Notes: generated by a model from the sequence alone, not told the origin. A stretch of DNA of 64,000 nucleotides from Vreelandella songnenensis (GCF_003002925.1 NZ_PVTK01000009.1:62001-126000); one strand, 5' to 3'; shown: positions 8,859 through 19,643, numbered from the stretch's first letter. A program made the numbers and translations.

Positions 8859-11800
8859 TTAGCGATAGCGAAGCTGAACCCCCGCCTGCCCTTGCACATC
8901 GCGAAGCGCCAGCAGCAGGTCATCGCTGGGCGCGACTTTCCACTCATCAGAAAGCTCCAGCCAGCCCACCGCGTCAACGTGGCGATACTGTACCCGTACC
9001 GGCAAACCCTCGCTATCCCGGTAGGGGCTCAGGCTATCGCGCAGGCTTTCAACCAGCCGCCCGTTGATCTGGCTGGCATCCAGCGCAAGCTCCACGGCCT
9101 GGCCGTAGCGAGTGCGGGCGGTCACCATCGGTGTGACATCCTTGCCCCGCAGCTTGAGCCCGCCGGAGAAATCGTCGCTGGAGACTTCGCCTTCCACGAT
9201 CAGCACCTGGTCCGAGGCTATCTGGCCGCGCAGCTGTTCGAACATTTCACCAAACAGCGAGGCTTCGATACGTCCGGTGCGGTCATCCAGAGTGATGAAC
9301 GCCATGGTATCGCCGCGCTTGGACTTCATGGTGCGCATGGCCACCACCAGTCCGGCCACCCGCTGGGGCTCGCGGGAGGGTTTGAGATCGCTGATCCGGG
9401 TCGAGACAAAGCGCTTCAGCTCGCGTTCGTACTCGTCGATCGGGTGCCCAGTGAGATAGAGCCCGAGGGTGTCCTTCTCACCGGAAAGGCGCTCGCGATC
9501 GGTCCATTCGCGCACGCCCCGGTACTCGGCGTAGACATCGCTGTCCTCGACCTCGGAAAAGGCTTCGCCGAACATGTCGAGCATGCCCAGGCTCTGGTTA
9601 GTGTGGTTCTGGGCGGCCGCTTTCAGGGCATCCTCCATCGAGGCTGCCAGCACCGCCCGGTTGGGGCCGAGATTGTCCAGCGCGCCGGAGCGGATCAGCG
9701 CCTCGAGGGTGCGCTTGTTCATGCGCTTGGGGTCCATGCGGCGGCAGAAATCGAACAGGTCGGTAAACGGCCCGCCGGTTTCCCGCGCCTCGACGATCGC
9801 CCCGATCGGGCCTTCACCCACACCGCGAATCGCGCCCAGGCCGTATACCACGCGGCCTTCGGTATCCACGGTGAACTTGTAGCCGCCCACGTTGACATCC
9901 GGCGGCGTGACGGTGAGCTTGAGGTTGCGACACTCCTCGATCAGCGGCACGACCTTGTCCAGGTTGTCCATTTCGGTGGACATTACCGCGGCCATGAAGG
10001 GCCCCGGGTAGTGCGCCTTGAGCCACGCGGTCTGGTAGGAAACCAGCGCGTAGGCCGCGGAGTGCGACTTGTTGAAACCGTAACCGGCGAATTTCTCTAC
10101 CAGATCGAAGATGTTACCCGCCAGATCCTTGTCGATACCGTTGGCCGCGCAACCCTCCATGAAGCCGTCGCGCTGCTTGGCCATCTCTTCGGGCTTTTTC
10201 TTGCCCATTGCCCGGCGCAGCATGTCGGCCTGGCCCAGCGTGTAGCCGGCCATCACCTGGGCGATCTGCATGACCTGCTCCTGGTACAGGATAATCCCGT
10301 AGGTCGGCGCAAGTACCGGCTTCAACAGCTCGTGCTGGTAATCCGGGTGTGGATAAGAGACTTCTGCGCGGCCGTGTTTCCGGTTGATGAAGTCGTCCAC
10401 CATGCCGGACTGCAAGGGCCCGGGGCGGAACAGTGCCACCAGGGCGATCATGTCGTCGAGGGAGTCCGGCAACAGGCGCTTGATCAGCTCCTTCATGCCG
10501 CGAGATTCAAGCTGGAACACCGCGGTGGTTTCGGCGCGCTTGAGCATCTCGAACGTCTTGCCGTCGTCCAGCGGAATGGCGTCGATATTGAGCGGCGCCT
10601 GACCATGCACGTCGCGCACCTTGTCGACCATCTCCAGCGCCCAGTCGATGATGGTCAGCGTACGCAGACCCAGGAAGTCGAACTTGACCAGCCCCGCGTC
10701 TTCGATATCGTTTTTATCGAACTGAACCACCAGGCCGTTACCGTTTTCATCGCACAGAAGTGGCGAGAAGTCGGTCAGCTTTGTGGGTGCGATGACCACG
10801 CCCCCGGCGTGCTTGCCGGTACCCCGAGTGGTGCCCTCAAGCTTGAGCGCCATCTCCCAGATCTCTTCGGCTTCTTCGTCGGACTCGATGAACTCCTTGA
10901 GCGCCGGTTCCTGCTCGATCGCCTTGCCAAGGGTCATGCCCACTTCAAAAGGGATCAGCTTGGAGAGCTTGTCACCCAGCGAGTAGGGCCGCCCCTGAGC
11001 GCGTGCCACGTCACGCACCACGGCCTTGGCAGCCATGGTGCCGAAGGTGACGATCTGGGAGACCGCATCGCGCCCGTAGCGCTCGGCCACGTACTCGATG
11101 ACGCGGTCGCGCTTCTCCATGCAGAAATCGACGTCAAAGTCGGGCATGGAAACACGTTCGGGGTTCAGAAAGCGCTCGAACAGCAGGTCGTAGCCGATCG
11201 GATCAAGGTCGGTGATCTTCTGGGCGTAGGCAACCAGAGAGCCGGCACCGGAGCCCCGCCCCGGGCCCACGGGTACGTCGTTATCCTTGGCCCACTGGAT
11301 GAAGTCCATCACGATCAGGAAGTAGCCGGGAAACCCCATCTGGATGATGACGTTGAGCTCGAACTCCAGCCGGTCACGATAGCGCTGGTCGATGGCCTGG
11401 TATTCTTCGCTGTCGCGCGGGTAGCGATCAGCGGGAAACAGAAAGTCGAGGCGGTCGGTCAGGCCATCGTGGGAAACCTTGCGGAAGAATTCGTCCTGGG
11501 TCATACCCTCGGGAATTTCGAATTCGGGCAGGAAGATCTCGCCCAGGCGTACATCGACGCTACAGCGCTCGGCAATCATCACGCTGTTTTCCAGCGCCTC
11601 GGGAATATCCGAGAACAGCGCGGCCATTTCCTCGGGGCTTTTCAGGTACTGCTCTTCGGTGTAGCGGCGCTCGCGGCGCGGGTCATCCAGCGCCTTGCCT
11701 TCACCGATGGACACGCGCGTTTCGTGGGCCCAGAAGTCTTCCCGTTCAAGGAAGCGCACGTCGTTGGTAGCGACTACCGGCGTACCGGTCTCGAGGGCAA

Positions 11801-12359
11801 GCGAGACGCTTGCGTGTACGCAGGCCTCCTCCAACGGACGGCCAGTGCGGATAAGTTCGAGATAGAAGCGGTCAGGAAACGCCGACTGCCACTCCTCCAG
11901 CAGCTGGCGCGCTTCGCGTTCGTGATCCGATAGCAGGTGGCGACCGATATCCCCTTCGCGCCCGCCAGAAAGCGCAATCAGGCCGTCGCTCTGTTCGAGC
12001 ACCCAGCGCTTGTCGAGAATCGCCCGGCCCTGGCGCTGGCCGTGGGTCCAGCCCTTGGAGATCAGCTCGGTCAGGTTGCGGTAGCCGTCGGCATTCATCG
12101 CCAGCAGCGTGATGCGATACGGATGAGCTTCGTCATGAGGATTGGCAAGCCACAGGTCGGAGCCGATGATCGGCTTCAACCCGGCGCCCTGGGCACCCTT
12201 GTAAAACTTGACCAGGCCGAACAGGTTCGTTTCGTCGGTCAGTGCCAGCGCCGGCATGCCGCGATCAAAGGTGGTACTGACCAAGGACTTAAGTTTTACC
12301 AAGCCGTCGACCAGGGAGTATTCACTGTGCAAACGTAGATGAACAAACGGTACCGTCAT
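8859..12359 (-). CDS. dnaE: DNA polymerase III alpha subunit (replicative polymerase)
   Basis: This is the catalytic subunit of the replicative DNA polymerase. The start used is the ATG at 12357-12359 with GAGAG upstream, giving 1166 residues and the conserved beginning [19 protein letters not shown] (E. coli 1160). An upstream in-frame start would add 24 unrelated residues. Domains in order are an N-terminal PHP domain, the polymerase palm with [15 protein letters not shown] and the catalytic-aspartate block MPDFDVDFC, the fingers, the helix-hairpin-helix region, and a C-terminal OB fold. It sits between rnhB and accA as in other gammaproteobacteria. Confidence 0.97.
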   Translation of the reverse strand: MTVPFVHLRLHSEYSLVDGLVKLKSLVSTTFDRGMPALALTDETNLFGLVKFYKGAQGAGLKPIIGSDLWLANPHDEAHPYRITLLAMNADGYRNLTELISKGWTHGQRQGRAILDKRWVLEQSDGLIALSGGREGDIGRHLLSDHEREARQLLEEWQSAFPDRFYLELIRTGRPLEEACVHASVSLALETGTPVVATNDVRFLEREDFWAHETRVSIGEGKALDDPRRERRYTEEQYLKSPEEMAALFSDIPEALENSVMIAERCSVDVRLGEIFLPEFEIPEGMTQDEFFRKVSHDGLTDRLDFLFPADRYPRDSEEYQAIDQRYRDRLEFELNVIIQMGFPGYFLIVMDFIQWAKDNDVPVGPGRGSGAGSLVAYAQKITDLDPIGYDLLFERFLNPERVSMPDFDVDFCMEKRDRVIEYVAERYGRDAVSQIVTFGTMAAKAVVRDVARAQGRPYSLGDKLSKLIPFEVGMTLGKAIEQEPALKEFIESDEEAEEIWEMALKLEGTTRGTGKHAGGVVIAPTKLTDFSPLLCDENGNGLVVQFDKNDIEDAGLVKFDFLGLRTLTIIDWALEMVDKVRDVHGQAPLNIDAIPLDDGKTFEMLKRAETTAVFQLESRGMKELIKRLLPDSLDDMIALVALFRPGPLQSGMVDDFINRKHGRAEVSYPHPDYQHELLKPVLAPTYGIILYQEQVMQIAQVMAGYTLGQADMLRRAMGKKKPEEMAKQRDGFMEGCAANGIDKDLAGNIFDLVEKFAGYGFNKSHSAAYALVSYQTAWLKAHYPGPFMAAVMSTEMDNLDKVVPLIEECRNLKLTVTPPDVNVGGYKFTVDTEGRVVYGLGAIRGVGEGPIGAIVEARETGGPFTDLFDFCRRMDPKRMNKRTLEALIRSGALDNLGPNRAVLAASMEDALKAAAQNHTNQSLGMLDMFGEAFSEVEDSDVYAEYRGVREWTDRERLSGEKDTLGLYLTGHPIDEYERELKRFVSTRISDLKPSREPQRVAGLVVAMRTMKSKRGDTMAFITLDDRTGRIEASLFGEMFEQLRGQIASDQVLIVEGEVSSDDFSGGLKLRGKDVTPMVTARTRYGQAVELALDASQINGRLVESLRDSLSPYRDSEGLPVRVQYRHVDAVGWLELSDEWKVAPSDDLLLALRDVQGQAGVQLRYR

Positions 12360-12396
12360 GACACTCTCGGCAAAATCTCGGTAAAAAGGAACGGGC

Positions 12397-13014
12397 TTAC
12401 AGCAGTGCCAGCTGGCGCTGAACCGGCGCAAAGCTGCGGCGGTGCTCGGCTAGTGGCCCGTGCGCCGCCAGCGCTTGAAGGTGTTGTTTCGTGGGGTAGC
12501 CCTTGTGGCGTGCAAAGCCATACTCAGGATAGCGCATATCCAGCGCCATCATCTGGGCATCGCGGGCTACCTTGGCGATAATCGACGCCGCGGCAATGGC
12601 CGGATGGCGGGCATCGCCCTTAACCACCGCCTGACCGGGAAGCGCATGCCCGGGCATCCGGTTGCCGTCCACCAGCAGATATTCGGCACCCGGCGCCAGG
12701 CCATCGATCGCACGACGCATGGCCAGGTGCGTGGCGTGGTAGATATTGAACTGATCGACCTCGGCGGCGCTGGCCTCGGCCACTACAAACGCCAGCGCCT
12801 GCTCGCGGATCAGAGCATCGAGCGCTTCGCGCTTGCGCGCGGTCAGTTTCTTGGAGTCGGTAAGCCCTTCGATGGGGCGCGCCGGGTCCAGAATCACCGC
12901 CGCGGCCACGACGCTGCCGATCAGCGGGCCGCGGCCCACTTCGTCCACGCCGGCCAGGCGCTCGCCGGTATAGGCAATCTCCAGCGGCGGATAGTCGAGC
13001 GGCTTACTCGCCAT
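12397..13014 (-). CDS. rnhB: Ribonuclease HII
   Basis: RNase HII removes single ribonucleotides and RNA from DNA duplexes. From the ATG at 13012-13014 it has 205 residues. It shows the acidic active site in [11 protein letters not shown], then LTDSKKL, the [16 protein letters not shown] block and KVARD. A longer reading from 13122 would run deep into the overlapping end of lpxB and is not supported. The start overlaps the lpxB stop by 11 nt, suggesting coupling; dnaE follows after 37 nt. Confidence 0.95.
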   Translation of the reverse strand: MASKPLDYPPLEIAYTGERLAGVDEVGRGPLIGSVVAAAVILDPARPIEGLTDSKKLTARKREALDALIREQALAFVVAEASAAEVDQFNIYHATHLAMRRAIDGLAPGAEYLLVDGNRMPGHALPGQAVVKGDARHPAIAAASIIAKVARDAQMMALDMRYPEYGFARHKGYPTKQHLQALAAHGPLAEHRRSFAPVQRQLALL

Positions 13015-14176
13015 GGTGCTGCTCCAGCGGCTGACCGGCGGCGATGGCGGTGACCGCCTCGGCGGCGCGGCGGCTGGCATCACGCTGAAGCCCTTCGTGC
13101 ATGGCGGCAAAGCGCGCCTCAAGAGCGGTTCGAGCGTCGTGATCTACCAGCAGCGCATCCAGCTGATCGGCAATGGCGTCAGGTGTGGCTGCTTCCTGAA
13201 TAAGCTCGGGCACCAGGCTCTGCTGGGCGATCAGGTTGGGTAGCGATACCCAGCGCGTCTTGACCAGCCGCTTGGCCAACCAGTGGGTCGCGGGCGCCAT
13301 CTTGTAGGCCACCAGCATGGCGCGATGGCAAAGCATCGCTTCAAGAGCCGCCGTACCCGAGGCCAGCAGCACGGCATCACTTGCCACCATGGCCTCGCGC
13401 GCCTGACCATCGAGCAAATGCACCCTTGACGCCAGGGCCGGGTAATCGACCAGCAGTGCCTGGATCTCCGCATGGCGCTGCGCCGTGGCGGCCGGGATCA
13501 CCACGCTGAGCGTGGCATGGCGCTGGCAGAGAAGCTCGGCGGCGGCGAGGAAGGTATGGCCCAGAAAGCGCACCTCGTTGCCACGCGAGCCCGGCAGCAT
13601 GGCCAGCACCGGCGCATCCGGCTCGAGCTTGAGTGCCTGGCGAGCAGCCAGCCGGTCGTTTTCCAGAGGCAGCTCATCGGCAAGCGGATGACCAACAAAC
13701 GCCACGGGCACCTGGTGTTCGCGATAGAAATCCGCTTCAAACGGTAAAAGCGTCAGCATGCCATCCACCGACTGGGCAATGCCTTTCACCCGGCCCTGGC
13801 GCCATGCCCACACCGAGGGGCTGACGTAGTGCGCCGTCTTGATGCCTTCACGGCGCAGCTGCTTTTCCAGGCCAAGGGTAAAGTCCGGGGCATCGATACC
13901 CACCATGATGTCCGGCTGCCAGGCAAGCGCCTCGCGGCGCAGCGTGCGGCGCACGCCCACCAGCTCCGGCAGATGCTTGATCACCTCGACCAGCCCCATC
14001 ACCGAAAGTGTTTCCAGCGGAAAGCGGCTCTGCATGCCTTCGGCGATCATGCGGGGGCCGCCGATCCCCTGAAACTCGACACCGGGATGGCGCGCCTTCA
14101 GCGCGCGCATCAGGCCAGCGCCGAGAATATCCCCCGACAGCTCGCCGGCGACGAGGTATACGCGTTGCAACGTCAT
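13004..14176 (-). CDS. lpxB: Lipid-A-disaccharide synthase
   Basis: LpxB, a family 19 glycosyltransferase at the inner membrane, joins UDP-2,3-diacylglucosamine and lipid X. The ATG at 14174-14176 gives 390 residues starting [22 protein letters not shown], the standard family start. Other conserved blocks are [50 protein letters not shown] and ASGTAALEA. It follows lpxA by 13 nt in the lpxD-fabZ-lpxA-lpxB order. Confidence 0.97.
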   Translation of the reverse strand: MTLQRVYLVAGELSGDILGAGLMRALKARHPGVEFQGIGGPRMIAEGMQSRFPLETLSVMGLVEVIKHLPELVGVRRTLRREALAWQPDIMVGIDAPDFTLGLEKQLRREGIKTAHYVSPSVWAWRQGRVKGIAQSVDGMLTLLPFEADFYREHQVPVAFVGHPLADELPLENDRLAARQALKLEPDAPVLAMLPGSRGNEVRFLGHTFLAAAELLCQRHATLSVVIPAATAQRHAEIQALLVDYPALASRVHLLDGQAREAMVASDAVLLASGTAALEAMLCHRAMLVAYKMAPATHWLAKRLVKTRWVSLPNLIAQQSLVPELIQEAATPDAIADQLDALLVDHDARTALEARFAAMHEGLQRDASRRAAEAVTAIAAGQPLEQHHGE

Positions 14177-14189
14177 GAGAGAAACACGC

Positions 14190-14957
14190 CTAGCGGATGA
14201 TGCCGCGAGTTGAACGCTCGATGGAAGCGGCAAAGTGGCCCACTTCTTCCAGGTCAAAACGCGCGCGCATCTCTTCAAGCGCCTGCTCAACGGTCAGACC
14301 CTGACGATAGACCATCTTGTAGGCGGCGCTCAGCGCATTGATGGCCTCACGACTGAAGCCGCGCCGCTTGAGACCGACCAGGTTGAGGCCCCGCGCTTCT
14401 GCGGGATTGCCGTTGATCATGATGTAGGCAGGCGTATCCTTGGTGATGATCGAGCCGCCGCCGGCCATGGCGTGATCGCCAAAATGGCAGAACTGGTGCA
14501 CGGCGGACAGCCCGCCGAGAATGGCGTGATCACCCAGCGTGACATGGCCTGCAAGCGTGACCTGATTGGCCAGGATGCAGTCGTTGCCGATCACGCAATC
14601 GTGACCGACATGAACATAGGCCATGAACAGGTTGCGCGAACCGATAGTGGTTTCACCGCGATCCTGAACGGTGCCGCGATGCAGCGTGACGCCTTCGCGC
14701 ACCACGTTGTCATCTCCCATTACCAGGCGAGTCGGTTCACCGGCGTACTTCTTGTCCTGGCAATCCTCGCCAACGGAGGCAAACTGGAAAATACGCGTGC
14801 GCTTGCCAAGCACCGTGGGGCCTTTGACCACCACGTGCGGACCAATGACGGAGCCTTCGCCGATCGTGACGTCTGGCCCGATGACGCTAAAGGGGCCAAC
14901 TTCGACGTCATCGGCAAGCCGGGCTGCCGGGTCGATCAGTGCAGTAGGGTGTATCAA
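14190..14957 (-). CDS. lpxA: UDP-N-acetylglucosamine acyltransferase
   Basis: LpxA catalyses the first step of lipid A synthesis, moving a hydroxyacyl chain from ACP to UDP-GlcNAc. The 255 residues form hexapeptide repeats (left-handed beta helix), with the catalytic-His region [11 protein letters not shown] and the C-terminal helical domain after [11 protein letters not shown]. The start codon is TTG (14955-14957), overlapping the fabZ stop as TTGA, with GAGGAAGG upstream. The TTG start probably lowers LpxA output and couples it to FabZ. Confidence 0.97.
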   Translation of the reverse strand: MIHPTALIDPAARLADDVEVGPFSVIGPDVTIGEGSVIGPHVVVKGPTVLGKRTRIFQFASVGEDCQDKKYAGEPTRLVMGDDNVVREGVTLHRGTVQDRGETTIGSRNLFMAYVHVGHDCVIGNDCILANQVTLAGHVTLGDHAILGGLSAVHQFCHFGDHAMAGGGSIITKDTPAYIMINGNPAEARGLNLVGLKRRGFSREAINALSAAYKMVYRQGLTVEQALEEMRARFDLEEVGHFAASIERSTRGIIR

Positions 14958-15397
14958 GCAACCTTCCTCTCGGCACAGATGATTTCTGCTTCGCAGGCCA
15001 GCTCACCGTCAACGGTGGCGCGACAGGCGAACTTCCAGATACCGCGCTTGCCGCGAATCACGTTGGCTTCCAGCGTCAGCTGGTCGCCCGGCATGACCGG
15101 GCGCTTGAAGCGAACGTTGTCGCTGCCTACCAGGTAGTAGACGTAGCCGTCGGCGGGCAGCTTGTTGACCGTCTTGAAACCCAGAATACCGCACACCTGG
15201 GCCAGCGCTTCCACGACCAGCACGCCGGGCATGATCGGATGATGAGGGAAATGCCCGTTGAAGAAAGGCTCGTTGATGCTAACGTTTTTAAACGCAACGA
15301 TGGATTCACCTACGGTCAATTGCGTTACTCGATCCACCAGCAAGAACGGATAGCGGTGGGGCAAGTATTCGCGAATTTCGTTAATATCCATAACCAT
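14954..15397 (-). CDS. fabZ: 3-hydroxyacyl-ACP dehydratase FabZ
   Basis: FabZ dehydrates 3-hydroxyacyl-ACP in fatty-acid elongation and competes with LpxA for hydroxyacyl-ACP. I use the ATG at 15395-15397, preceded by GAGGT at 7 nt, giving 147 residues. It is a single hot-dog domain with [33 protein letters not shown] (catalytic His and Glu) and [15 protein letters not shown]. Just upstream are a sigma-70 promoter and a terminator-like hairpin that are not shared with lpxD. Confidence 0.96.
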   Translation of the reverse strand: MVMDINEIREYLPHRYPFLLVDRVTQLTVGESIVAFKNVSINEPFFNGHFPHHPIMPGVLVVEALAQVCGILGFKTVNKLPADGYVYYLVGSDNVRFKRPVMPGDQLTLEANVIRGKRGIWKFACRATVDGELACEAEIICAERKVA

Positions 15398-15416
15398 CGT
15401 AACGACCTCAAAAATG

Positions 15417-15440
15417 AAAAACGCCTGATAGTCATCAGGC
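15417..15440 (-). terminator. Terminator-like hairpin directly before fabZ
   Basis: The minus-strand RNA reads GCCTGAT-GACT-ATCAGGC followed by GTTTTTC. This is a perfect 7-bp stem with a 4-nt loop and a five-T tract, ending about 20 nt before the fabZ start. It could end lpxD transcription or act as an attenuator for fabZ-lpxA-lpxB. Confidence 0.6.
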
Positions 15441-15475
15441 AAATACCAGCGCCCCGGCTGGTTAAAAGGCAGGGA

Positions 15476-15503
15476 ATTATAACCCGTGGCGATAACGCCT
15501 CAA
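15476..15503 (-). promoter_or_regulatory. Internal promoter upstream of fabZ
   Basis: On the minus strand TTGAGG (15498-15503), a 16-bp spacer and a perfect TATAAT (15476-15481) lie in the lpxD-fabZ gap. Transcription would start near 15469, upstream of the hairpin at 15417-15440. Confidence 0.65.
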
Positions 15504-15531
15504 GCTACCTACCCAGCAAATAATGTGACCT

Positions 15532-16569
15532 TTATGTATCACCCGTGTTTTTTTCCAGCCGCGACAAGCGCTTGGCAATATCGTCAAGCTGTTTAAAACG
15601 TACCGCATTTTTACGCCACTGGGTGTTGCCCATGGCGCCGGTGCCTGACGAGTACACCCCAGGCTTGTGAATCGAGTTGGTAACCAGGCTCATGCCGGTT
15701 ACCTGCACGCCATCACACAACGTCAGATGCCCGGAAAGCCCCACGCCGCCGCCCAGCATGCAGTGCTTGCCCACCTTGGTCGAGCCGGCAATTCCCACGC
15801 ATCCCGCCAGCGCGCTATGCGCACCTATCGTCACGTTATGGGCAATCTGGACTTGGCTGTCGATCTTGACGTCATCACCGATCACGGTATCGCCAAGCGC
15901 GCCCCGGTCAATGCTCGAACAGCTGCCGACTTCCACGTCATCACCCAGCACCACGCCGCCCAGCTGGGCGATCTTGTGCCAGCCTTCACCATCGTGAGCA
16001 AACCCGAAACCATCGCCACCAATCACGCAACCGCTTTGCAGAATGGCCCGCTTGCCGATCACGACGCCATGGCACACGGTGACGTTGGCATGCAGCCGTG
16101 TGCGCTCACCAATGATGCAGTCGGCACCAATCACGCTGCCCGCACCTACCACGACGTCATCGCCCAGGGTCACGCCCTCTTCCACCACGGCATGCGCCTG
16201 AATGGAGACGTTCTTGCCCAGGGTAACGCCGGGTGCCACTACGGCGGTGGAATGAATGCCGGGCTTGTCACGCGCGGGAAGCGGGTCGAATAACTGCGAG
16301 AGATGGGCATAACCCAGATAGGGGTTTTCGATCTCAAGGCGCGGCACCGGGCAGTGCTTGGCGTGCTCTGGGTGAAGCAGCACGGCGGCCGCCTGGGTCG
16401 TGGCCAGATCCTTCAGATAGGCCCGGTTCGCCAGAAAGGCCACCTGGTCCGGCGTGGCCTCCTTGAGCGTTGCCAGGCCGCGGATAGGTTGGTCTGCATC
16501 ACCTTCGAAGGTGATGTCCAGATGGCGAGCGATGTCCGCAAGAGTGAGATGGTCAGGTGCGTGCGTCAT
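15532..16569 (-). CDS. lpxD: UDP-3-O-acylglucosamine N-acyltransferase
   Basis: LpxD adds the N-linked hydroxyacyl chain in the third step of lipid A synthesis. The ATG at 16567-16569 gives 345 residues. An N-terminal uridine-binding domain (TLADIARHLD, then LANRAYLKDLATTQAAAVLL) is followed by a long hexapeptide-repeat helix with catalytic His in the GDGFGFAHDGEGWHKIAQLG and SQVQIAHNVTIG regions. The C-terminal RFKQLDDIAKRLSRLEK helix matches the ACP-binding tail. It lies between skp and fabZ. Confidence 0.96.
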   Translation of the reverse strand: MTHAPDHLTLADIARHLDITFEGDADQPIRGLATLKEATPDQVAFLANRAYLKDLATTQAAAVLLHPEHAKHCPVPRLEIENPYLGYAHLSQLFDPLPARDKPGIHSTAVVAPGVTLGKNVSIQAHAVVEEGVTLGDDVVVGAGSVIGADCIIGERTRLHANVTVCHGVVIGKRAILQSGCVIGGDGFGFAHDGEGWHKIAQLGGVVLGDDVEVGSCSSIDRGALGDTVIGDDVKIDSQVQIAHNVTIGAHSALAGCVGIAGSTKVGKHCMLGGGVGLSGHLTLCDGVQVTGMSLVTNSIHKPGVYSSGTGAMGNTQWRKNAVRFKQLDDIAKRLSRLEKNTGDT

Positions 16570-16625
16570 GGGAGCCCAGGAAACAGTGGTGCGGCAGCGC
16601 CGCACCGGCATTCATTGAGAATTAG

Positions 16626-17132
16626 TTACATTGAATCAAAGATTTGCGTAACCTCTTCGGTCACGTTGGGCAAATCCATTGACGAGTGGAGCACGCCTTG
16701 CGGCTCAACCAGCACGTCGATGTTGTGGCGCGCGAGCACCTGTTCGACCGCCTGCTCAAGCTTCGACTCGGCGCTTTCCAGGAACTGCTGCTCTGAGCGC
16801 TGCTGCGCCTGAATCACTTCACGGCGCAGTTGCTCAAAGCGGCTACCCTTCTGCTGAAGCTCGGCAATCAGCGAGTCGCGCTCGGACTGCGCCATGGACT
16901 GCCCATCGCGCTGCAAACGTTCCTGCAGCTGCTGCAACTCGTTCCCCAGGCTCTGGGCTTCCTGCTGCTGGCTGCCGATCTGGCCTTCCAGCTGGCTTAG
17001 CGAGGATTGGGCGGACTGGGTATTCATCAGTGCGGCACGCCAGTCGAGCACGGCCACTTCTGCAGCCTGGGCGGCATGAACCGGTAACACCATAACACCG
17101 AAAAGGCACACCGCCGCTGTCAGTTTACGCAT
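16626..17132 (-). CDS. skp: Periplasmic chaperone Skp (OmpH family)
   Basis: Skp holds unfolded outer-membrane proteins in the periplasm on their way to the Bam complex. The start is the ATG at 17130-17132, with AAGGAG 8 nt upstream; a TTG one codon earlier is possible. The 168 residues have a signal peptide (RKLTAAVCLFGVMVLPVHA, cleavage near AQA-AE). The rest is a long Gln/Glu/Arg-rich coiled coil of about 100 residues forming the tentacles, then a short C-terminal strand. Downstream of bamA, its usual partner. Confidence 0.92.
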   Translation of the reverse strand: MRKLTAAVCLFGVMVLPVHAAQAAEVAVLDWRAALMNTQSAQSSLSQLEGQIGSQQQEAQSLGNELQQLQERLQRDGQSMAQSERDSLIAELQQKGSRFEQLRREVIQAQQRSEQQFLESAESKLEQAVEQVLARHNIDVLVEPQGVLHSSMDLPNVTEEVTQIFDSM

Positions 17133-17191
17133 CAAGTCAACTCCTTGTCATTCAGGCTGGAGCGCACTTTCAGATGCGCTCGCTGGCAATA

Positions 17192-19543
17192 TTAGAACGT
17201 TTGTCCCAGAGAGAACTGGAAGAACTGCGTATCATCGCCGCTTTCATCATTGAGCGGCTCGGCGATGCTGAAGGTCAGCGGGCCCACCGGTGTCAGCCAG
17301 GACAGACCAACGCCCACACTATACCGCAAGTCGCCCAGGTCTACCCCGGAGCTGCAGCGCTGACGCCCCTGGTCCTCTTCCAGCACATCGTAGCAGGAGC
17401 TCAGGAAGGTGTTACCCGCATCCACGAACAGCGAAGGCTGTACCGAGCGCTGATTCTCGACAAACGGCATCGGGAAGATGATTTCTGCGCTGCCTTCTAC
17501 CTGGACGTTACCCCCCAGCGTACGGTCACGACCGCCCTCGACGGCAGGCGTGGTGCGCTGGCCCAGCGTATTGGAGGTAAAGCCACGTACCGAGCCCAGA
17601 CCACCCGAGTAGAAGTTCTCGTAGAAGGGGTAAGGATCGCTCGAGTTCAGCGTATTGGCGTAGCCCAGGTTTCCGCTGAATTTCAGCGCCCAGGTTTCGT
17701 CGTCATTGATCGGGAACAGCTGCTGGGCACGCGCGCGCAGCTTGTAGTACTCGGCATCGCTGCCCGGCACGCCGGTTTCAAGCGAAAGACGCTGATAGTT
17801 ACCAGCGGTAGGCATCACACCCCGGTTCAGGTTGTTGCGCGTCCAGCTGGCGGTCAGCTTGAGAGCCTGGGCATCTTCGCCTTCGTCATCGACGTAGCGG
17901 CGAATTTCCGAGGCCGTATCGTTATAGGTTTTTACCGAGATATCTTCAATGCTCGCCCCGAAGTTGAGCCTTGAGAGTTCGCTGATCGGGTAGCCAAAGT
18001 TGATACCCGCGCCGTAGGCATCCGTCGAGTAGGTCGAGATATCCGAGTCGGCGTAGTCGGTTTCGCGGTAGAACACGTTATAGCCGCGGGAAATGCCGTC
18101 AAGTGTCCAGTAAGGATCGGTAAAGGCAAAGTTGACGCTGGTGAAGGTATCACTGCGCTGGGCGCCGATATTCACGCGGTTACCCGTACCCAGGAAGTTG
18201 TTCTGGGCAAGGCCCACGCCGTAGATCACGCCGGCACTTTGCGAGAAGCCCACGCTTGCCGAAACCGAGCCTGAGGGCTGCTCTTCGACGTTATAGGTCA
18301 CGTCCAACTGGTCGGGCTGGCCCGGCACCTGCTGGGTATCCACTTCGACCTGGCTGAAGAAGCCCAGGCGCTCCAGGCGCTGGCGCGACTGGGTAATCGA
18401 CTCGGTAGACGCCGGGGCGCCTTCCATCTGGATCATTTCACGACGCAGCACTTCGTCCTGGGTCGTGGTGTTGCCGAAGAACTCGATCCGGCGCACGTAG
18501 GTACGCTGGCCCGGGTCGACGGCAATGACCAGATCGACGGTCTCACCATCGTCGGCCATTTCCGGGATGCCCTGAATATCGGCAAAGGCAAACCCTTCAG
18601 CGCCCAGGCGCAGACGCAGCGCTTCGGTCGACGCATTGACCTGTCCACGCGAGAAGATATCGCCGCTCTTGATTTCCAGAAGCTCGCGCGCTTCGCTTTC
18701 ACTGATCTGCAGATCGCCGGCAAAGCGCACGTTGCCCACGCGGTACTGATTGCCCTCGTCGATATTGAGCGTCACGAAGATCTCGGACTTCTCAGGGCCG
18801 ATGGACACCTGCGTGGAGGTCACGTCAAAGTTGACGTAGCCGCGGTCAAGGTAGAAAGAGCGCAGCCGCTCGATATCGCCGGAAAGCGCCTCGCGCGAGT
18901 ACTCATCGCTTGAGAACCAGCCGAAGAAGCGTCCGGGGCGGTCGTTCAGCTCGAATACTTCGCGCAGCGTTTCATCGTCAAAGTCTTCATTACCCACGAT
19001 GTTGATCTGGCGGATCTTGGCCACTTCGCCTTCGTTGATATTGATGTTGACCTGAACGCGGCCTTCGTCGATCTGCTCGACATCGGTCGAGATACGCGCG
19101 CTGTAGCGGCCCTGGGACTGATAGACGCCTTCCAGCTCGCGCTGAATTTCTTCAAGGGTGGAAAGCTGTAACACCTGGCCTTCGGAGAGACCGGACTGGC
19201 GCAGACCGTTGCGCAGGTCTTCTTCCTTGAGCTGCTTGTTGCCGGTAAGGTTCAGGCGGGCGATGGTCGGGCGCTCCACGACCTGAATCACCAGGACATC
19301 GCCTTCACGGGCAAGGGATACGTCTTCAAACAGGCCGGTGGCAAAGAGATCGCGGGCGGCAGACGCTAGCTGCTGTTCGCTAACGCGGTCGTTAGCACTG
19401 ACAGGAAACGCATTGAAGACCGAGGCGGCGGATACCCGCTGTAGTCCTTCCACCCGAATGTCCGAAACATCAAAGGATTGTGCCTGGGCGCCGCCGGCAG
19501 CCGCCAGCAAGAGTGCCGCCATTCCAAGGGTCTTGATTTTCAT
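17192..19543 (-). CDS. bamA: Outer membrane protein assembly factor BamA
   Basis: BamA is the central beta-barrel of the Bam machine that inserts outer-membrane proteins. The 783 residues start with a signal peptide ending AGGAQAQS and continue with five POTRA domains (about residues 24-420). The 16-strand barrel contains the conserved GSVRGFTSNTLG loop (the VRGF motif of lid loop 6). The final residue is Phe (SLGQTF), the outer-membrane sorting signal. It lies between rseP and skp, with a hairpin and promoter-like hexamers in its 100-bp leader. Confidence 0.97.
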   Translation of the reverse strand: MKIKTLGMAALLLAAAGGAQAQSFDVSDIRVEGLQRVSAASVFNAFPVSANDRVSEQQLASAARDLFATGLFEDVSLAREGDVLVIQVVERPTIARLNLTGNKQLKEEDLRNGLRQSGLSEGQVLQLSTLEEIQRELEGVYQSQGRYSARISTDVEQIDEGRVQVNININEGEVAKIRQINIVGNEDFDDETLREVFELNDRPGRFFGWFSSDEYSREALSGDIERLRSFYLDRGYVNFDVTSTQVSIGPEKSEIFVTLNIDEGNQYRVGNVRFAGDLQISESEARELLEIKSGDIFSRGQVNASTEALRLRLGAEGFAFADIQGIPEMADDGETVDLVIAVDPGQRTYVRRIEFFGNTTTQDEVLRREMIQMEGAPASTESITQSRQRLERLGFFSQVEVDTQQVPGQPDQLDVTYNVEEQPSGSVSASVGFSQSAGVIYGVGLAQNNFLGTGNRVNIGAQRSDTFTSVNFAFTDPYWTLDGISRGYNVFYRETDYADSDISTYSTDAYGAGINFGYPISELSRLNFGASIEDISVKTYNDTASEIRRYVDDEGEDAQALKLTASWTRNNLNRGVMPTAGNYQRLSLETGVPGSDAEYYKLRARAQQLFPINDDETWALKFSGNLGYANTLNSSDPYPFYENFYSGGLGSVRGFTSNTLGQRTTPAVEGGRDRTLGGNVQVEGSAEIIFPMPFVENQRSVQPSLFVDAGNTFLSSCYDVLEEDQGRQRCSSGVDLGDLRYSVGVGLSWLTPVGPLTFSIAEPLNDESGDDTQFFQFSLGQTF

Positions 19544-19567
19544 GCAGTCAGTTCGCTCGCGTTGGTC

Positions 19568-19589
19568 TGCCTATCGTTCCAGATAGGCA
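19568..19589 (-). promoter_or_regulatory. Hairpin in the bamA leader
   Basis: A perfect 8-bp inverted repeat (TGCCTATC ... GATAGGCA, 6-nt loop) ends 25 nt before the bamA ATG. There is no T-tract, so it is not a terminator. It could affect mRNA stability or ribosome access. Confidence 0.4.
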
Positions 19590-19590
19590 C

Positions 19591-19618
19591 CATATACATT
19601 TGTGCAGGCAGATGACAA
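19591..19618 (-). promoter_or_regulatory. Possible promoter for bamA-skp-lpxD
   Basis: On the minus strand TTGTCA (19613-19618), a 16-bp spacer and TATATG (19591-19596) lie in the rseP-bamA gap. The -10 match is moderate. In E. coli the corresponding promoter depends on sigma-E; I cannot confirm a sigma-E motif here. Confidence 0.4.
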
Positions 19619-19643
19619 GGCATCCTGCGCGCTACACGCGTCA

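Noticed and set aside
8892-11933. Very long open frame on the plus strand opposite dnaE
   Set aside because: High GC third positions keep antisense frames open. The dnaE protein has all expected motifs, while the antisense translation shows no recognisable domain. The same applies to long frames opposite ubiD-rho (2446-4419) and lysS-prfB (55727-58639).
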